In this document: in pieces, positions 36,201-45,557 of the stretch
Numbering within the stretch: position 1 is the stretch's first letter
Layout: each line of letters begins with the position of its first letter
Origin: Wenzhouxiangella sp. 15190
Lineage (GTDB): Bacteria; Pseudomonadota; Gammaproteobacteria; Xanthomonadales; Wenzhouxiangellaceae
Length of the DNA stretch: 64,000 nucleotides
NCBI RefSeq assembly: GCF_003417465.1
Contig: NZ_QVMV01000012.1
Coordinates: 60,963-124,962 of the forward strand
Direction of reading: 5' to 3'
Position numbers and translations under genes: made by a program
The notes under the pieces: model-generated
The model's input: only the letters and a program-made list of their open reading frames with translations
What the model was told of the DNA's origin: nothing
The model's database searches: none

Positions 36201-38024
36201 ATGAGTTTCTGGAGGGAATTGCAGCGCCGCAATGTGTTTCGTGTGGCAGCGGCGTATGTGGTCATCGCCTGGCTGATTGTCCAGGTAGCCGAGACGATCC
36301 TGCCGATCTTCGAGGTGCCGGATGTCTTCCTGCGTGGCGTGATCCTGGTCCTTGTGCTCGGCTTTCCGCTGGCGCTGTTCTTCGCTTGGGCTTTCGAGCT
36401 GACCCCGGAAGGCGTCCAACGGGAAACGGCAGTTGACCGCGAGCGATCGGTGGCGCCGAGAACCGGGCGCAAGCTCGATCGGGTCATCATCGTCCTGCTC
36501 TTGCTGGCCGTGGGCTATTTTGTGGCCGACAAGTTCCTTTTGACGACTGATCAGGCACTACCGCCCCCGGAAACCGCGGAGCAGGTGGATGGACCTGAGC
36601 CTCCTGTTGGAGAAGGGGATGATTCTCGCAAGGAGAATTCACTGGCCGTGCTGGCCTTCGACGACATGTCGCCCGACAACGACCAGGAGTACCTGGCCGA
36701 CGGCATAGCCGAGGAACTGCTCAACCTGTTGGCGCGCATCCCCGAGCTGCGGCTGACTTCCCGTTCTTCGTCGTTTGCTTTCAAGGGCCGGGATGTTTCT
36801 CTGCGCCGCATGGCCGACGAACTGAATGTGGCCTACATTCTCGAAGGCTCGGTCCGCAAGGCCGACAATCAGGTGCGCATCACGGCGCAGCTGATCGACG
36901 CGCGCAGCGATTCGCACGTTTGGTCGCACACCTACGATCGAACACTTGAGGACATCTTCGCCATCCAGGATGAGATCGCCGCCGCGGTCGTCGATGAACT
37001 CAAGGTCACGCTGCTGGGTGATGCACCCAAGGTTGATCCGGTCGATCCGGAAGTCTACGAGCTGATTCTCAAGGGCAGGCATTTTTCGAACATCAGCACG
37101 CCGGAGTCGTTCGAGCAGGCCAGGGAGTATTTCGAGGCCGCCCTCGAGATCGATCCCGACAACGCCGAGGCGCAAATCGGCCTGGCCGTGATTCTCATCA
37201 ATGAAACCAGTTTCGGCGTCAGGTCCCGGGAGGCGGCGCTGCCCCAGGTGCAGGCGCGCTTGGATAATGTGCTGGACGCTCACCCGGATCATGCGAAGGC
37301 GAACAGTCTGATGGGCTGGAAGTTGATGCAGTTCGAGAACGACTGGTCGGGAGGGGCAGCGTATTTCGAACGTTCGCTCGAGGAAGCGCCGACCGACATG
37401 AACCTGGTGTCCAACGCACTGGTGTTGCTGTATGCCCTCGGGCGGCTGGAGGAGGCGAGTGCGCTCTACCAGACCGTGATCGAGCGTGATCCGCTCAGCC
37501 ACCACGCGCGGTCCAACCTGGCCAGGATCCAGCTGGATGCCGGTCATCTCGACAAGGCCTTGGTGTCCGTGCAGGAGGCGCTTCGCCTGAGCCCCAATGC
37601 TTATGGCTCGAACGTGGTCCTGGGTCGCATCTATCTTCAGCAAGGCGAGCCCGAGTGCGCTGCCGAGGCCTTTCGATCAGAGCTCTCGGAAAACGAGAAG
37701 GAATTGGGGCTGGCAATGGCCACCCATGACCTGGAGCCGCGCGACGTATTCGAGCGCCGACGCGACGAATGGCTCGATCAATGGGCTGAGGAATATCCCT
37801 TCAAGGCGGCCATGCTCTCGGGCTACGCCGGGGAAGTCGACCGGGCGTTCGATTGGCTCGATGGCATCGCCCGCGGCGGCCTCAGCGACTCGTTCTGGAA
37901 ACCCGAGTTCGATTCGCTTCGCGACGATCCGCGCTGGGATGCGCTGCTCGAGCGCCATGGTCTCGCCCCCGAGCAGCGCGAAGCAATTCAGTTCGAGATC
38001 GAGATCCCCGGTCCGAACGCCTGA
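36201..38024 (+). CDS. Membrane TolB-like/TPR protein
   Basis: This 607-residue protein begins with two membrane helices (VAAAYVVIAWLIVQVAETIL and GVILVLVLGFPLALFFAWAF) ending in the FELTPEGVQRE motif, then a third helix near 90-110, a TolB-N-like domain (LAVLAFDDMSPDNDQEYLADGIAEELL to about residue 290) and about six TPRs. The middle domain is clearly the same as in the cyclase gene at 15.9 kb, so the two are paralogues with different cytoplasmic modules. The first-helix module is usual in these proteins of Xanthomonas-like bacteria. The start at 36201 leads straight into the conserved MSFWRELQRRNV. It probably links periplasmic protein binding to signalling; partners are unknown. Confidence 0.82.
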   Translation: MSFWRELQRRNVFRVAAAYVVIAWLIVQVAETILPIFEVPDVFLRGVILVLVLGFPLALFFAWAFELTPEGVQRETAVDRERSVAPRTGRKLDRVIIVLLLLAVGYFVADKFLLTTDQALPPPETAEQVDGPEPPVGEGDDSRKENSLAVLAFDDMSPDNDQEYLADGIAEELLNLLARIPELRLTSRSSSFAFKGRDVSLRRMADELNVAYILEGSVRKADNQVRITAQLIDARSDSHVWSHTYDRTLEDIFAIQDEIAAAVVDELKVTLLGDAPKVDPVDPEVYELILKGRHFSNISTPESFEQAREYFEAALEIDPDNAEAQIGLAVILINETSFGVRSREAALPQVQARLDNVLDAHPDHAKANSLMGWKLMQFENDWSGGAAYFERSLEEAPTDMNLVSNALVLLYALGRLEEASALYQTVIERDPLSHHARSNLARIQLDAGHLDKALVSVQEALRLSPNAYGSNVVLGRIYLQQGEPECAAEAFRSELSENEKELGLAMATHDLEPRDVFERRRDEWLDQWAEEYPFKAAMLSGYAGEVDRAFDWLDGIARGGLSDSFWKPEFDSLRDDPRWDALLERHGLAPEQREAIQFEIEIPGPNA

Positions 38025-38055
38025 ACTTGGCTTCCAGACTGGCCACCGGCCGCGG

Positions 38056-38535
38056 TCAATCGATGGGTCGATCCGCGACGATGACGCCGTTGGCGTCGGC
38101 ATAGACGTATTCGCCGGGGTGGAAAGTGACGCCCCCGAAGCTGATCGGTATATCGACCTGGCCTTCCTTGCGGCGCACGCTCTTGCGCGGTACGCAGCCG
38201 AGTGCGAATACGCCGAAGTCGATGTCGGGCAACACGTCCACATCGCGGCAGGCGCCGTGAATGATGATGCCGGCCCAGCCGTTGTCGCGGGCGTTGGTGG
38301 CGATCATGTCGCCGATCAGGGCGTGGCGCAGCGAGCCGCCGCCGTCGACGACAAGAACACGGCCCTTACCCTCTGTACCCAGCAGCTCCTTGATGCGTGA
38401 GTTGTCTTCGAAGCACTTGACCGTGGCAATCGGCCCGCCGAATCGCTCACGGCCGCCGTAGGAGTGCCAGTGCAGGCCGGTGACAACCTGGACATGGTCG
38501 GCGTGGTCGTCGCAAAGATCGGGTGTTGAGCGCAT
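38056..38535 (-). CDS. rraA: RraA family protein (regulator of RNase E / HMG aldolase fold)
   Basis: This 159-residue protein is of RraA length and fold, with FGGPIATVKCFEDNS, VVDGGGSLRHALIGDMIA and GIIIHGACRDVD. In E. coli RraA binds RNase E and lowers RNA decay; related proteins are 4-hydroxy-4-methyl-2-oxoglutarate aldolases. The Gly/Asp pattern GGGSLRHAL-GD and the trimer interface segments match RraA more than the aldolase, but the two are hard to part by eye. The ATG at 38535 is supported by AGGAAG upstream. It is divergent from the ZIP gene. Confidence 0.85.
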   Translation of the reverse strand: MRSTPDLCDDHADHVQVVTGLHWHSYGGRERFGGPIATVKCFEDNSRIKELLGTEGKGRVLVVDGGGSLRHALIGDMIATNARDNGWAGIIIHGACRDVDVLPDIDFGVFALGCVPRKSVRRKEGQVDIPISFGGVTFHPGEYVYADANGVIVADRPID

Positions 38536-38730
38536 GGTCTTACTTCCTTCGGTTTGGTGCGTCCGGGCAGTCCCGTTGACGCGTATCAATACCCGGACAG
38601 CTCACACGAACTACATTGAATGCGCTTCGCCCGGAATCGTTCGTCGGCCAAAAACCATGGTACTGAACGACCGATTACCGTGAATGTCCGGCAGGCCGCA
38701 CGGCTTTGTCGATGACGTGGAGAAGGGTTG

Positions 38731-39465
38731 ATGGAACACACGTTCTGGATCGCCTTCGTTGCAAGCGCCCTGGCGGCGCTGGTGACTGCGACCGGCATCA
38801 TCACGATCCGGCGGTTCGAGTCCTGGGGCCGCCGATACAACATTTACTTCGTGTGCTTTGCCGCCGGTGTGCTGATCACGGTTTCATTCCTTCACATTAT
38901 TCCCAAGTCTTTCGAACTGAGCAACAGTGCACCGACGTTCTTGCTTGTCGGTTTCGTTTCGATGCATCTGTTCAACCGTTTCGTCACGGCTTTTGTCTGC
39001 GAGCACGAGGATGAGGGTCGGGCGCGATACGGCATCGGGCTGGTGCCCATGCTCGGCATCGGGTTTCATTCATTCATCGACGGCTTCGTCTATTCCATCA
39101 CCTTCACGGTCAGCACCCTCACCGGCGCCCTGGCGGCGACGGGAATGGTGCTGCACGAGTTCCCCGAAGGGATCGTCACCTATCTCCTGCTGCTGCGCGG
39201 CGGGTTTACCGAACGCTCCGCTTTCGTGCTCGCCTTGCTGGCGGCCTCGCTGTCCACGCCGCTGGGCATGCTGGTTTCCTACCCGTTCATCAGCCGCATC
39301 GACGAGCCCCTGCTGGGTACCTTGCTGTCTCTCTCCGCCGGGGCACTGGTCTACGTCGGCGCGACGCATCTGCTGCCCCAGGCGGAACACGAAAGCCGGC
39401 GCTTCAGCCTGCTCGCGCTGGCGGTCGGCATCCTGGTTGCGGTCACGATCGTGTTGTCCAAGTAG
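38731..39465 (+). CDS. ZIP family metal transporter (canonical)
   Basis: This metal importer has 244 residues and about eight helices. The metal-binding motifs are complete: GFHSFIDG in helix 4 and LHEFPEG in helix 5. This contrasts with the cNMP-fused ZIP-like protein in the same window, where the histidines are missing. Zinc is likely; iron or manganese is possible. The ATG at 38731 follows GGAGAAGG. No Zur-like site was recognised in the 195 bases to rraA. Confidence 0.88.
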   Translation: MEHTFWIAFVASALAALVTATGIITIRRFESWGRRYNIYFVCFAAGVLITVSFLHIIPKSFELSNSAPTFLLVGFVSMHLFNRFVTAFVCEHEDEGRARYGIGLVPMLGIGFHSFIDGFVYSITFTVSTLTGALAATGMVLHEFPEGIVTYLLLLRGGFTERSAFVLALLAASLSTPLGMLVSYPFISRIDEPLLGTLLSLSAGALVYVGATHLLPQAEHESRRFSLLALAVGILVAVTIVLSK

Positions 39466-39593
39466 CGCGTCTCCCCGCGTGGAGCCCGGGCCTCATGTCT
39501 GATCGACGTCAACACCTCACAAGCCGAACGGGCGCATAATCATCAAGTAGTCGACATCGGATCGACCGCAGTCACACGTGACAGGAGGTCACC

Positions 39594-39947
39594 ATGGCGG
39601 GAAAGTTCGAGATCTACAAGGACTAGGCCGGCGAGTTCCGTTTTCGCCTGAAGGCCAGCAACGGCCAGAACATCCTCGGCAGCGAAGGCTACACCAAGAA
39701 GCCCAGCTGCACGAACGGCATCGAGTCGGTGCGCAAAAACTCGCAAGTCGAGGAGCGTTTCGAAAGCCACGAGACCGCAAGTGGCAAATGGACCTTCAAG
39801 CTCAAGGCCACCAATGGCCAGGTAATCGGCACGAGTCAGACCTATGACTCGGAATCCGGTTGCCGCAACGGCATCAAGAGTGTTGCGAAGAACGCCCCCC
39901 GACGCGAAGGTCGACGATCAGACCTGATTGATCGCGCGGCTCGCTAA
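39594..39947 (+). pseudogene. yegP: YegP-family (DUF1508) gene interrupted by an in-frame amber codon
   Basis: The frame from ATG 39594, with a strong AGGAGG upstream, reads MAGKFEIYKD, then TAG (39624-39626), then AGEFRFRLKASNGQNILGSE, a second DUF1508 repeat (GKWTFKLKATNGQVIGTS) and a stop at 39947, 117 codons in all. Family members have Lys (AAG) where the TAG stands, so one base change explains it. The rest of the frame is intact and the ribosome site is unspoiled. It is a recent nonsense mutation, a sequencing error, or a read-through site. A GTG at 39729 could restart only the second repeat. YegP is a small two-repeat protein of unclear function. Confidence 0.85.
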
Positions 39948-41323
39948 AGCAGGATCAGCGACGCCAGGCCCAGAAAGGCAAAGAAGCCGACCACGTCCGT
40001 GACGGTAGTGACGAAGGGTCCGGAGGCCAGGGCCGGGTCGATGTTGAATCGCTCCAGCATGATCGGAATCACGATGCCACCCAGGGCCGCGGCGACCAGC
40101 GTGAATGCCATGGCCAGTGCAATCACGGCGCCAAGCATGGGTATGCCGAACCAGAATGCGGCGACCAGGGCCATGACGATACCGAAACCCACCCCGTTGA
40201 TGGCGCCCACCGTGATTTCCCGCCAGCTTACGCGCAGGGCGTTGCGGCTCGTGAGTTCGCGCGTGGCGATGGCGCGTACGGCCACCGTCATGGTCTGGGT
40301 GCCGGCGTTGCCGCCCATGGAGGCGACGATCGGCATCAGCACGGCCAGGGCCACCATCTGGTTGATGGTTTCGGCGTAGAGGTTGATCACCATCGAGGCG
40401 AAGATGGCGGTCATCAGGTTGACCATCAGCCAGACGGCGCGACCGCGCGTGGTCTGCCAGACGGTGTCGGCCAGGCTGGAGTCCTCGTCAACGCCGGCCA
40501 TGCGCAGCATGTCTTCTTCGTGCTCTTCGTCGAGCACGGTCATGGCGTCGTCGATGGTGATCATGCCCACCAGGCGACCGTTCTCGTCGATCACCGGTGT
40601 TGAAATCAGGTGGTAATGATTGAACAGGTAGGCCACTTCCGACGCTTCCTCGGTCACGCTGACCGTGCGGAAACTGGGTTCTGTAATATCGGCCAGCGGC
40701 ACCTGGCGGCGCGATGACAGCAACCGGCCCAGTGTGATGTAGCCCACCGGCTTCATGGCCGGCGAGACGAGGATCACGTGGTAGAACTGAGCCGGCAGGC
40801 TGTCGTCTCCCCGGATGTAGTCGATGGCCTGGCCCACGCTCCAGTCCTCGGGTACGGCGACCAGTTCACGCTGCATCAGGCGGCCGGCCGAGTACTCGGG
40901 GTAGGACAGCGCGCCCTCGACGCCGATGCGGTCCTTGATCTCCAGGGCTTCGAGCAGGCGCGACTGGTGTTCTTCCTCCAGGTCTTCGACCAGCTCGACG
41001 ACATCGTCGGAGTCGAGGTCGCGGATGGCGTCGGCAACGACTTCCGACGGCAGCACCTCGAGCAATGGTTCGCGCACCGACTCGTGGAGTTCGGAAAGGA
41101 CCTCGCCGTCGATGCCGTCACCCCACAGCTCGACAAGGGCCACGCGTTCGGGCTGGCTGATCTGCTCGATCAGGTCGGCGACGTCGGCGGCGTGAAGCGG
41201 CTCGAGCAACTCGTTGAGCTGGTCGGAATCCTGCGCTTCAACCGCTTCGATCACCGACTGGATGTGCTCCTGTTCCAGGCCGTCTGTGATTTCTTCTTGC
41301 TCCGGCGGTGTCTCTTGCTGCAC
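39944..41323 (-). CDS. mgtE: Magnesium transporter MgtE
   Basis: This is a magnesium channel/transporter of 459 residues with the full MgtE plan: an N-terminal helical superhelix domain (about 25-130), a CBS pair (about 135-255, with AGRLMQ, ISTPVIDENGRLVGMITIDDAM) and five membrane helices carrying LMPIVASMGGNAGTQT, the conserved pore segment, and ending in a hydrophobic C-terminus. It starts with GTG, preceded by AAGGAG. Its last codons overlap the end of the YegP frame on the other strand by four bases. No M-box riboswitch was found upstream. Confidence 0.93.
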   Translation of the reverse strand: MQQETPPEQEEITDGLEQEHIQSVIEAVEAQDSDQLNELLEPLHAADVADLIEQISQPERVALVELWGDGIDGEVLSELHESVREPLLEVLPSEVVADAIRDLDSDDVVELVEDLEEEHQSRLLEALEIKDRIGVEGALSYPEYSAGRLMQRELVAVPEDWSVGQAIDYIRGDDSLPAQFYHVILVSPAMKPVGYITLGRLLSSRRQVPLADITEPSFRTVSVTEEASEVAYLFNHYHLISTPVIDENGRLVGMITIDDAMTVLDEEHEEDMLRMAGVDEDSSLADTVWQTTRGRAVWLMVNLMTAIFASMVINLYAETINQMVALAVLMPIVASMGGNAGTQTMTVAVRAIATRELTSRNALRVSWREITVGAINGVGFGIVMALVAAFWFGIPMLGAVIALAMAFTLVAAALGGIVIPIMLERFNIDPALASGPFVTTVTDVVGFFAFLGLASLILL

Positions 41324-41470
41324 GGGCGTTCTCCTTGTGGATCATGTGGCGGCCGGAGACGCGCTCCGATCGATCACGTCCTTGTCTCGAGTTCAAATTA
41401 TTGCAGGTCTGCGTCGAGCGCATGACGGAATGAGGGCAATGAAGCATCACATGCCGGGTAGACTGGGCCA

Positions 41471-42221
41471 ATGGCCGATACACGTCTTGTTGCCGATTAT
41501 CCGCCCCTGAAGCGCCACCGCGACGAGCTGCGCGAGCAGCGGCGATTGCGTCGCCGCCGGTTGATGATCGCGGTGCCGATCGGCGTGCTGACCGTTGTTG
41601 CGGCGGCCACCTTGAGCGCGCCGCTGGCGATGATGCTGGCCGGTGTCGCCGCGCTGGCGATCTTCTTCGCGGCGTTGCCGGGTTCGAGTTCGGTCGATGC
41701 GGGGCAGTTGGCCGGCGTCGAGGGAGAAGCGGCCGTACTCGAACGGTTGAAGCAACTGCCCGATGATTTCGCGATCCTCAACCGGGTCCGCCTGCCCGAT
41801 GAAACCCTGACCAACGGCGAGCGCGAGCTCGATTTCATCATCGCCGGCCCGACCGGCTTGTGGGTGGTCGAGGTCAAGAACACCCCCGGCCATGTGCAGG
41901 TGCGACCGGGCGAGAAACACTGGCCGCTGGCGCGCCGGGCGGGCTGCGGTAGTCAACCGAGCTGGAACGCCATGCCCAATCCCGTGCCACAGGCGCGCGC
42001 AGGTCGAGGCACTCGAGCGGTGGCTGCTCAGGAATGGCGTCAACGCCCGGGCACGGGGCATCATTGTCCTGGCGCATCCGGAAGTCGCCATTACCGACGG
42101 CGATGCGGCCGAAATGCCGGTACTGGTGCGTGACCAGGTGGTCGAGCATCTGGAGAAGCAATCGGGCCAGAGGCTCGCGCCGTCGGTTACCCGGCAATTG
42201 GCCGACCTGCGCCCCGGCTGA
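41471..42221 (+). pseudogene. NERD-domain (nuclease-related) membrane protein, frameshifted
   Basis: The gene begins at ATG 41471 with a basic N-terminus, two membrane helices (residues about 32-70) and a NERD domain (GVEGEAAVLERL, DFIIAGPTGLWVVEVKN) that reads on to about residue 170. There, near 41990-42000, the frame is lost in a GCGCGCGC run, and the conserved C-terminal part (QVEALERWLLRNGVNARA...LADLRPG) continues in another frame to 42221. Loss of one GC pair in the run would explain the shift. Both halves are well kept, so the lesion is recent or a sequencing error. The intact protein would be about 250 residues. Confidence 0.8.
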
Positions 42222-42283
42222 AGCCCACCCCACGGCGCCTAAGGTAGACTGGCCGACCCATTTCACTCAGTGGAGATCGCTTG

Positions 42284-44338
42284 ATGCCCCGTGTCCTTCG
42301 CCCTCTCGTATTTTGTGTTCTCGCCGGCCACTTTTTGGCGGCTTCGGCGCTTGCCGACGAAACGACTGGCCGCCTGAGTTCGGCCGACCTGTTCGATCTG
42401 CAGTACGCCAGCGAAGTGCGCATTTCGCCCGACGGCGAGCGCGTGGTCTACACGCGGTCCATTCACGACATCATGTGCGATTGCGTGCGTTCCAACCTGT
42501 GGATCGTCGACAGCGACGGGGACAATCACCAGCCCCTTCTGTCGGGGCGTGGTAGTTACAGCTCGCCGCGCTGGTCACCCTCCGGTGACCGACTGGCCTA
42601 CGTGGCAAAGGACGAGGCGGACAAGACGCAGCTCTACGTGCGCTGGATCGAATCCGGCCAGACGGCAATGGTGAGCAACCTGGTCGAATCTCCCTCGTCG
42701 ATCGCCTGGTCGCCGAGCGGGGAGTCGATTGCCTTCACCATGCGCGTTCCGGCCGAGAAGCCGTCGCTGGCCGATCCCCCGAAAAAGCCCGAAGGCGCCG
42801 ATTGGGCACCGGAGCCGGTGGTGATCGACAGCGTGGTCTATCGATATGACGGTCGTGGTTACATCGATCCGGGATTCGATCACATCTTCGTCGTGCCCGC
42901 CGACGGCGGTGCTGCACGCCAGTTGACCAGCGGCGATTTCAATCACCACGGGCCGCTTTCCTGGATGCCCGATGGCTCCGGTATCGTCTTCTCGGGCAAC
43001 CGGGCGGAGAACTGGCAGTACGAGCGCAACGAGCGGGACCTCTACAGCGTCAACGTCGAATCCGGTGATATCGAACAACTCACCGACCTGCCCGGCATCG
43101 AAGGCTCGCCCGCGGTTTCGCCCGACGGCGAGCGCATCGTCTTCGAGCGCGATGACCATCAGGGCCGGCAGTACAGCATCAATTCGCTCGGCCTGGTCGA
43201 TGCCGAAGGCGGCAACCTCGAGATCCTCGGCGAGGACCTCGACCGCTCCATCGAGTCGCCGGTGTGGTCGGGTAATGGTCAATCGATCTACTTCCACTAC
43301 ACCGACCGCGGCTGGCGCAAGGTGGGTCGTATCGACCTCGACGGCGACATCGATACCGTTGTCGACGGCATCAACGGCACAACCGTCGGCCGGCCTTATC
43401 GCAGCGGTGATTTCTCGGTGGCCGATGACGGGCGCATTGCCTACACCCTCGGCACCGAGAAGCATCCGGCCGATGTCTGGGTGCAGCCGCGCCGCGGTGA
43501 TGCCCGCCGGCTGACCCGCCTGAATCGCAACCTTCTCGACCAACGCGCGCTGGGCGAGGTCCATGAAATCGTCTATGAATCGTCGGTCGACGGCACCGAT
43601 ATCCAGGGCTGGTACCTGACGCCGCCGGACTTCGATCCCGAAAAGCAGTATCCGCTGATCCTCGAAATCCACGGCGGCCCGCACCTGGCCTACGGCCCGC
43701 ATTTTTCCGCCGAGATGCAGCGCATGGCTGCCGAGGGCTACGTGGTGTTCTACGACAATCACCGCGGCTCGTCGGGCTATGGTCGCGACTTCGGCATGCT
43801 GCTCGAGTACAAGTACGCCTCCGAGGAAGACTTCGGCGACCATATGTCGGGCGTGGACACGATGATCGACAAGGGCTTCGTCGATCCCGACCGGCTGTTC
43901 GTCACCGGCGGCTCGGCCGGCGGTATCGCCGCGGCCTACGCCATCGGCCTGACCGACCGCTTCCGCGCCGCCGCCGTGGCCAAGCCGGTGATCAACTGGA
44001 TTTCCAAGACGCTGACCGGCGACATCTACACCACGCAAATCGAGCACCAGTTCCCGGGCCTGCCCTGGGAAGAGTTCGAGCATTACTGGAAGCGCTCGCC
44101 GCTGTCGCTGGTGGGTAACGTGACCACACCGACGCTGTTGATCACCGGCGAGGACGATTTCCGCACGCCGATCTCGGAGACCGAACAGTATTACCAGGCG
44201 CTCAAGCTTCAGAGGGTGGACACCGTCATGGTGCGCCTGCCCGAAAGTCCGCACGGCATTGCCGGCCGGCCCTCGCGCCTGATCGCCAAGGTCGACAATA
44301 TCCTGGCCTGGTTCGAGCGCCATGACGAGGAGGAATAA
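42284..44338 (+). CDS. Secreted S9 family peptidase (acylaminoacyl/dipeptidyl type)
   Basis: This is a second secreted serine peptidase, 684 residues. A signal peptide (PLVFCVLAGHFLAASALA) precedes a propeller domain (about 30-390, repeated SPDGE/SPSGD blades) and a hydrolase domain. The nucleophile is Ser544 in GGSAGG, the acid near 624 in GEDDFRTP and His657 in SPHGIAG. ATG 42284 is used, following an overlapping TTG. It is paralogous to the gene at 1.5-3.4 kb but only distantly. REP-like palindromes begin right after its stop. It probably degrades peptides for nutrition. Confidence 0.9.
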   Translation: MPRVLRPLVFCVLAGHFLAASALADETTGRLSSADLFDLQYASEVRISPDGERVVYTRSIHDIMCDCVRSNLWIVDSDGDNHQPLLSGRGSYSSPRWSPSGDRLAYVAKDEADKTQLYVRWIESGQTAMVSNLVESPSSIAWSPSGESIAFTMRVPAEKPSLADPPKKPEGADWAPEPVVIDSVVYRYDGRGYIDPGFDHIFVVPADGGAARQLTSGDFNHHGPLSWMPDGSGIVFSGNRAENWQYERNERDLYSVNVESGDIEQLTDLPGIEGSPAVSPDGERIVFERDDHQGRQYSINSLGLVDAEGGNLEILGEDLDRSIESPVWSGNGQSIYFHYTDRGWRKVGRIDLDGDIDTVVDGINGTTVGRPYRSGDFSVADDGRIAYTLGTEKHPADVWVQPRRGDARRLTRLNRNLLDQRALGEVHEIVYESSVDGTDIQGWYLTPPDFDPEKQYPLILEIHGGPHLAYGPHFSAEMQRMAAEGYVVFYDNHRGSSGYGRDFGMLLEYKYASEEDFGDHMSGVDTMIDKGFVDPDRLFVTGGSAGGIAAAYAIGLTDRFRAAAVAKPVINWISKTLTGDIYTTQIEHQFPGLPWEEFEHYWKRSPLSLVGNVTTPTLLITGEDDFRTPISETEQYYQALKLQRVDTVMVRLPESPHGIAGRPSRLIAKVDNILAWFERHDEEE

Positions 44339-44345
44339 GAGAACT

Positions 44346-44387
44346 GTCGTCCCGGAAGCCGCGCAGCGGCTATCCGGGATCTCGCAC
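44346..44387 (+). repeat. REP-like palindrome, copy 1
   Basis: This repeat contains TCCCGGA...TCCGGGA with an inner CCGC/GCGG stem, so it folds as two stacked hairpin arms. It begins GTCGTCCCGG and ends CTCGCAC. It lies directly after the S9 peptidase stop. Confidence 0.8.
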
Positions 44388-44427
44388 CTGTCGGCTGCCA
44401 CTCAGCCAAGCCGTGTCGAGATCCAAT

Positions 44428-44459
44428 GTGCGAGGTCCCGGCTCGTTGGCCGGGACGAC
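44428..44459 (-). repeat. REP-like palindrome, inverted copy 2
   Basis: The reverse complement begins GTCGTCCCGG and ends CTCGCAC, the same ends as copy 1, with a different centre. It stands in inverted orientation to copies 1 and 3. Confidence 0.7.
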
Positions 44460-44485
44460 AGAGCCAGGCGGCCATCCCGAACCTT

Positions 44486-44528
44486 GTCGTCCCGGAAGTG
44501 GCAAAGCGACTATCCGGGACCTTCCGCA
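44486..44528 (+). repeat. REP-like palindrome, copy 3
   Basis: GTCGTCCCGG to TCCGGGAC with centre AAGTGGCAAAGCGACTA, a slightly decayed inner stem. It ends just before the probable start of the patatin gene. Confidence 0.75.
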
Positions 44529-44540
44529 TGGCTGGCGGGC

Positions 44541-45458
44541 GTGTTGTGCTGGGTCGGCCTGCTGGCCGGTGCCTGGGCCTCGGCCGATAAGCCGGCGGCG
44601 GTCTGTCCCGAACCGGACGTGGCCTTGGTGCTGGGTTCCGGGGGCGCGGCCGGCCTGGCCCACATTGCCATGTTGCGTGCGTTCGAAGAGCAGGGCATCC
44701 GGCCGCGTGTCGTTGCCGGTTCGAGCATCGGGGCGATCATCGGCACTCTGCACGCCGCCGGCATGGATGCCGACGAAATAGAGACCTTGTTTCGTGAATT
44801 TGGGGGCTCCGCGTTCAACCCCTTCGCCGGCCTGTTCGGCGGCAACGTAGCGCCAAGCCTTCGGGAGCTCATCGAGATCGACCTGGGCAACGGCAGCCTG
44901 CTCGATTCCAACCGTTTCGTCGATTTCGTCGGCGAGCGCACGGAAGCACGAACCTTCGACGACCTCGAAATGCCCCTGTCGATCGTGGCCACCGATTTCT
45001 GGTCGGGCGAGCCCCGGGTGATCGACGCCGGTGAGTTGCTGCCAGCCATGCGCGCCAGCATGGCCGTGCCCGGCGTGTTCGCCCCGGTGGGCAAGGGCGA
45101 AGACCTGTTAATCGACGGCGGCGCATCGAACCCGCTGCCGGTCGACGTGGTGGGCGAGCACGATATCGTGGTGGCCATCGACGTCACCGGCTCGCGCCGG
45201 CGCGATTCGGGCGCCCCCCCGGACATCAGCGACCTGCTGTTCAGCAGCTTCGAGATCATGCAGCAGTCGATCATTCGAGCGCGGCTGCGCGAATACCCGG
45301 CTGACATCTACATCAAGCCGGGACTCGACGACATCCGCATGCTGCACTTCGACCGCGTCGAAGAAATCCTCGAGCGCTCCGAACCCGCCGCCGAAGAGCT
45401 GTCCGAACGACTGCAAGAACTCATCGGCAAGCGCTGCCCGGAATCAGCCGAGGACTAA
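44541..45458 (+). CDS. Secreted patatin-like phospholipase
   Basis: This is a lipid acyl hydrolase with a patatin fold and Ser-Asp dyad. The anion hole is in LGSGGAAGLAH, the nucleophile in AGSSIGA and the Asp in DGGASNPLPVD. A short signal-like segment (VGLLAGAWASA) precedes it. The start is uncertain: the frame stays open leftward through three REP-like repeats, so the longer protein would carry a peptide made by repeats. A GTG at 44541, just after the last repeat, is chosen; it lacks a clear ribosome site. The repeats may have landed on the original start region. The domain is intact and similar to RssA-type patatins of proteobacteria, here exported. Confidence 0.8.
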   Translation: MLCWVGLLAGAWASADKPAAVCPEPDVALVLGSGGAAGLAHIAMLRAFEEQGIRPRVVAGSSIGAIIGTLHAAGMDADEIETLFREFGGSAFNPFAGLFGGNVAPSLRELIEIDLGNGSLLDSNRFVDFVGERTEARTFDDLEMPLSIVATDFWSGEPRVIDAGELLPAMRASMAVPGVFAPVGKGEDLLIDGGASNPLPVDVVGEHDIVVAIDVTGSRRRDSGAPPDISDLLFSSFEIMQQSIIRARLREYPADIYIKPGLDDIRMLHFDRVEEILERSEPAAEELSERLQELIGKRCPESAED

Positions 45459-45495
45459 CCGCACGACTCTTGGCCCAAGAGGGACAAGTGAATGT

Positions 45496-45537
45496 GTCGT
45501 CCCGGAAGCCGCGCAGCGGCTATCCGGGACCTCGCAC
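45496..45537 (+). repeat. REP-like palindrome, copy 4
   Basis: Nearly identical to copy 1 (GTCGTCCCGGAAGCCGCG...), with the same ends and stem. It lies between the patatin and rluE genes, where it could act as a 3' stabiliser of either. Confidence 0.8.
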
Positions 45538-45557
45538 ATGTCGGAGGGCAGACCCCC

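Noticed and set aside
41324..41470. Leader of mgtE checked for an M-box magnesium riboswitch.
   Set aside because: None of the conserved M-box segments was seen.
42575..44401. A 608-codon frame antisense to the second S9 peptidase.
   Set aside because: Same GC-bias effect; no start context and no recognisable motif.
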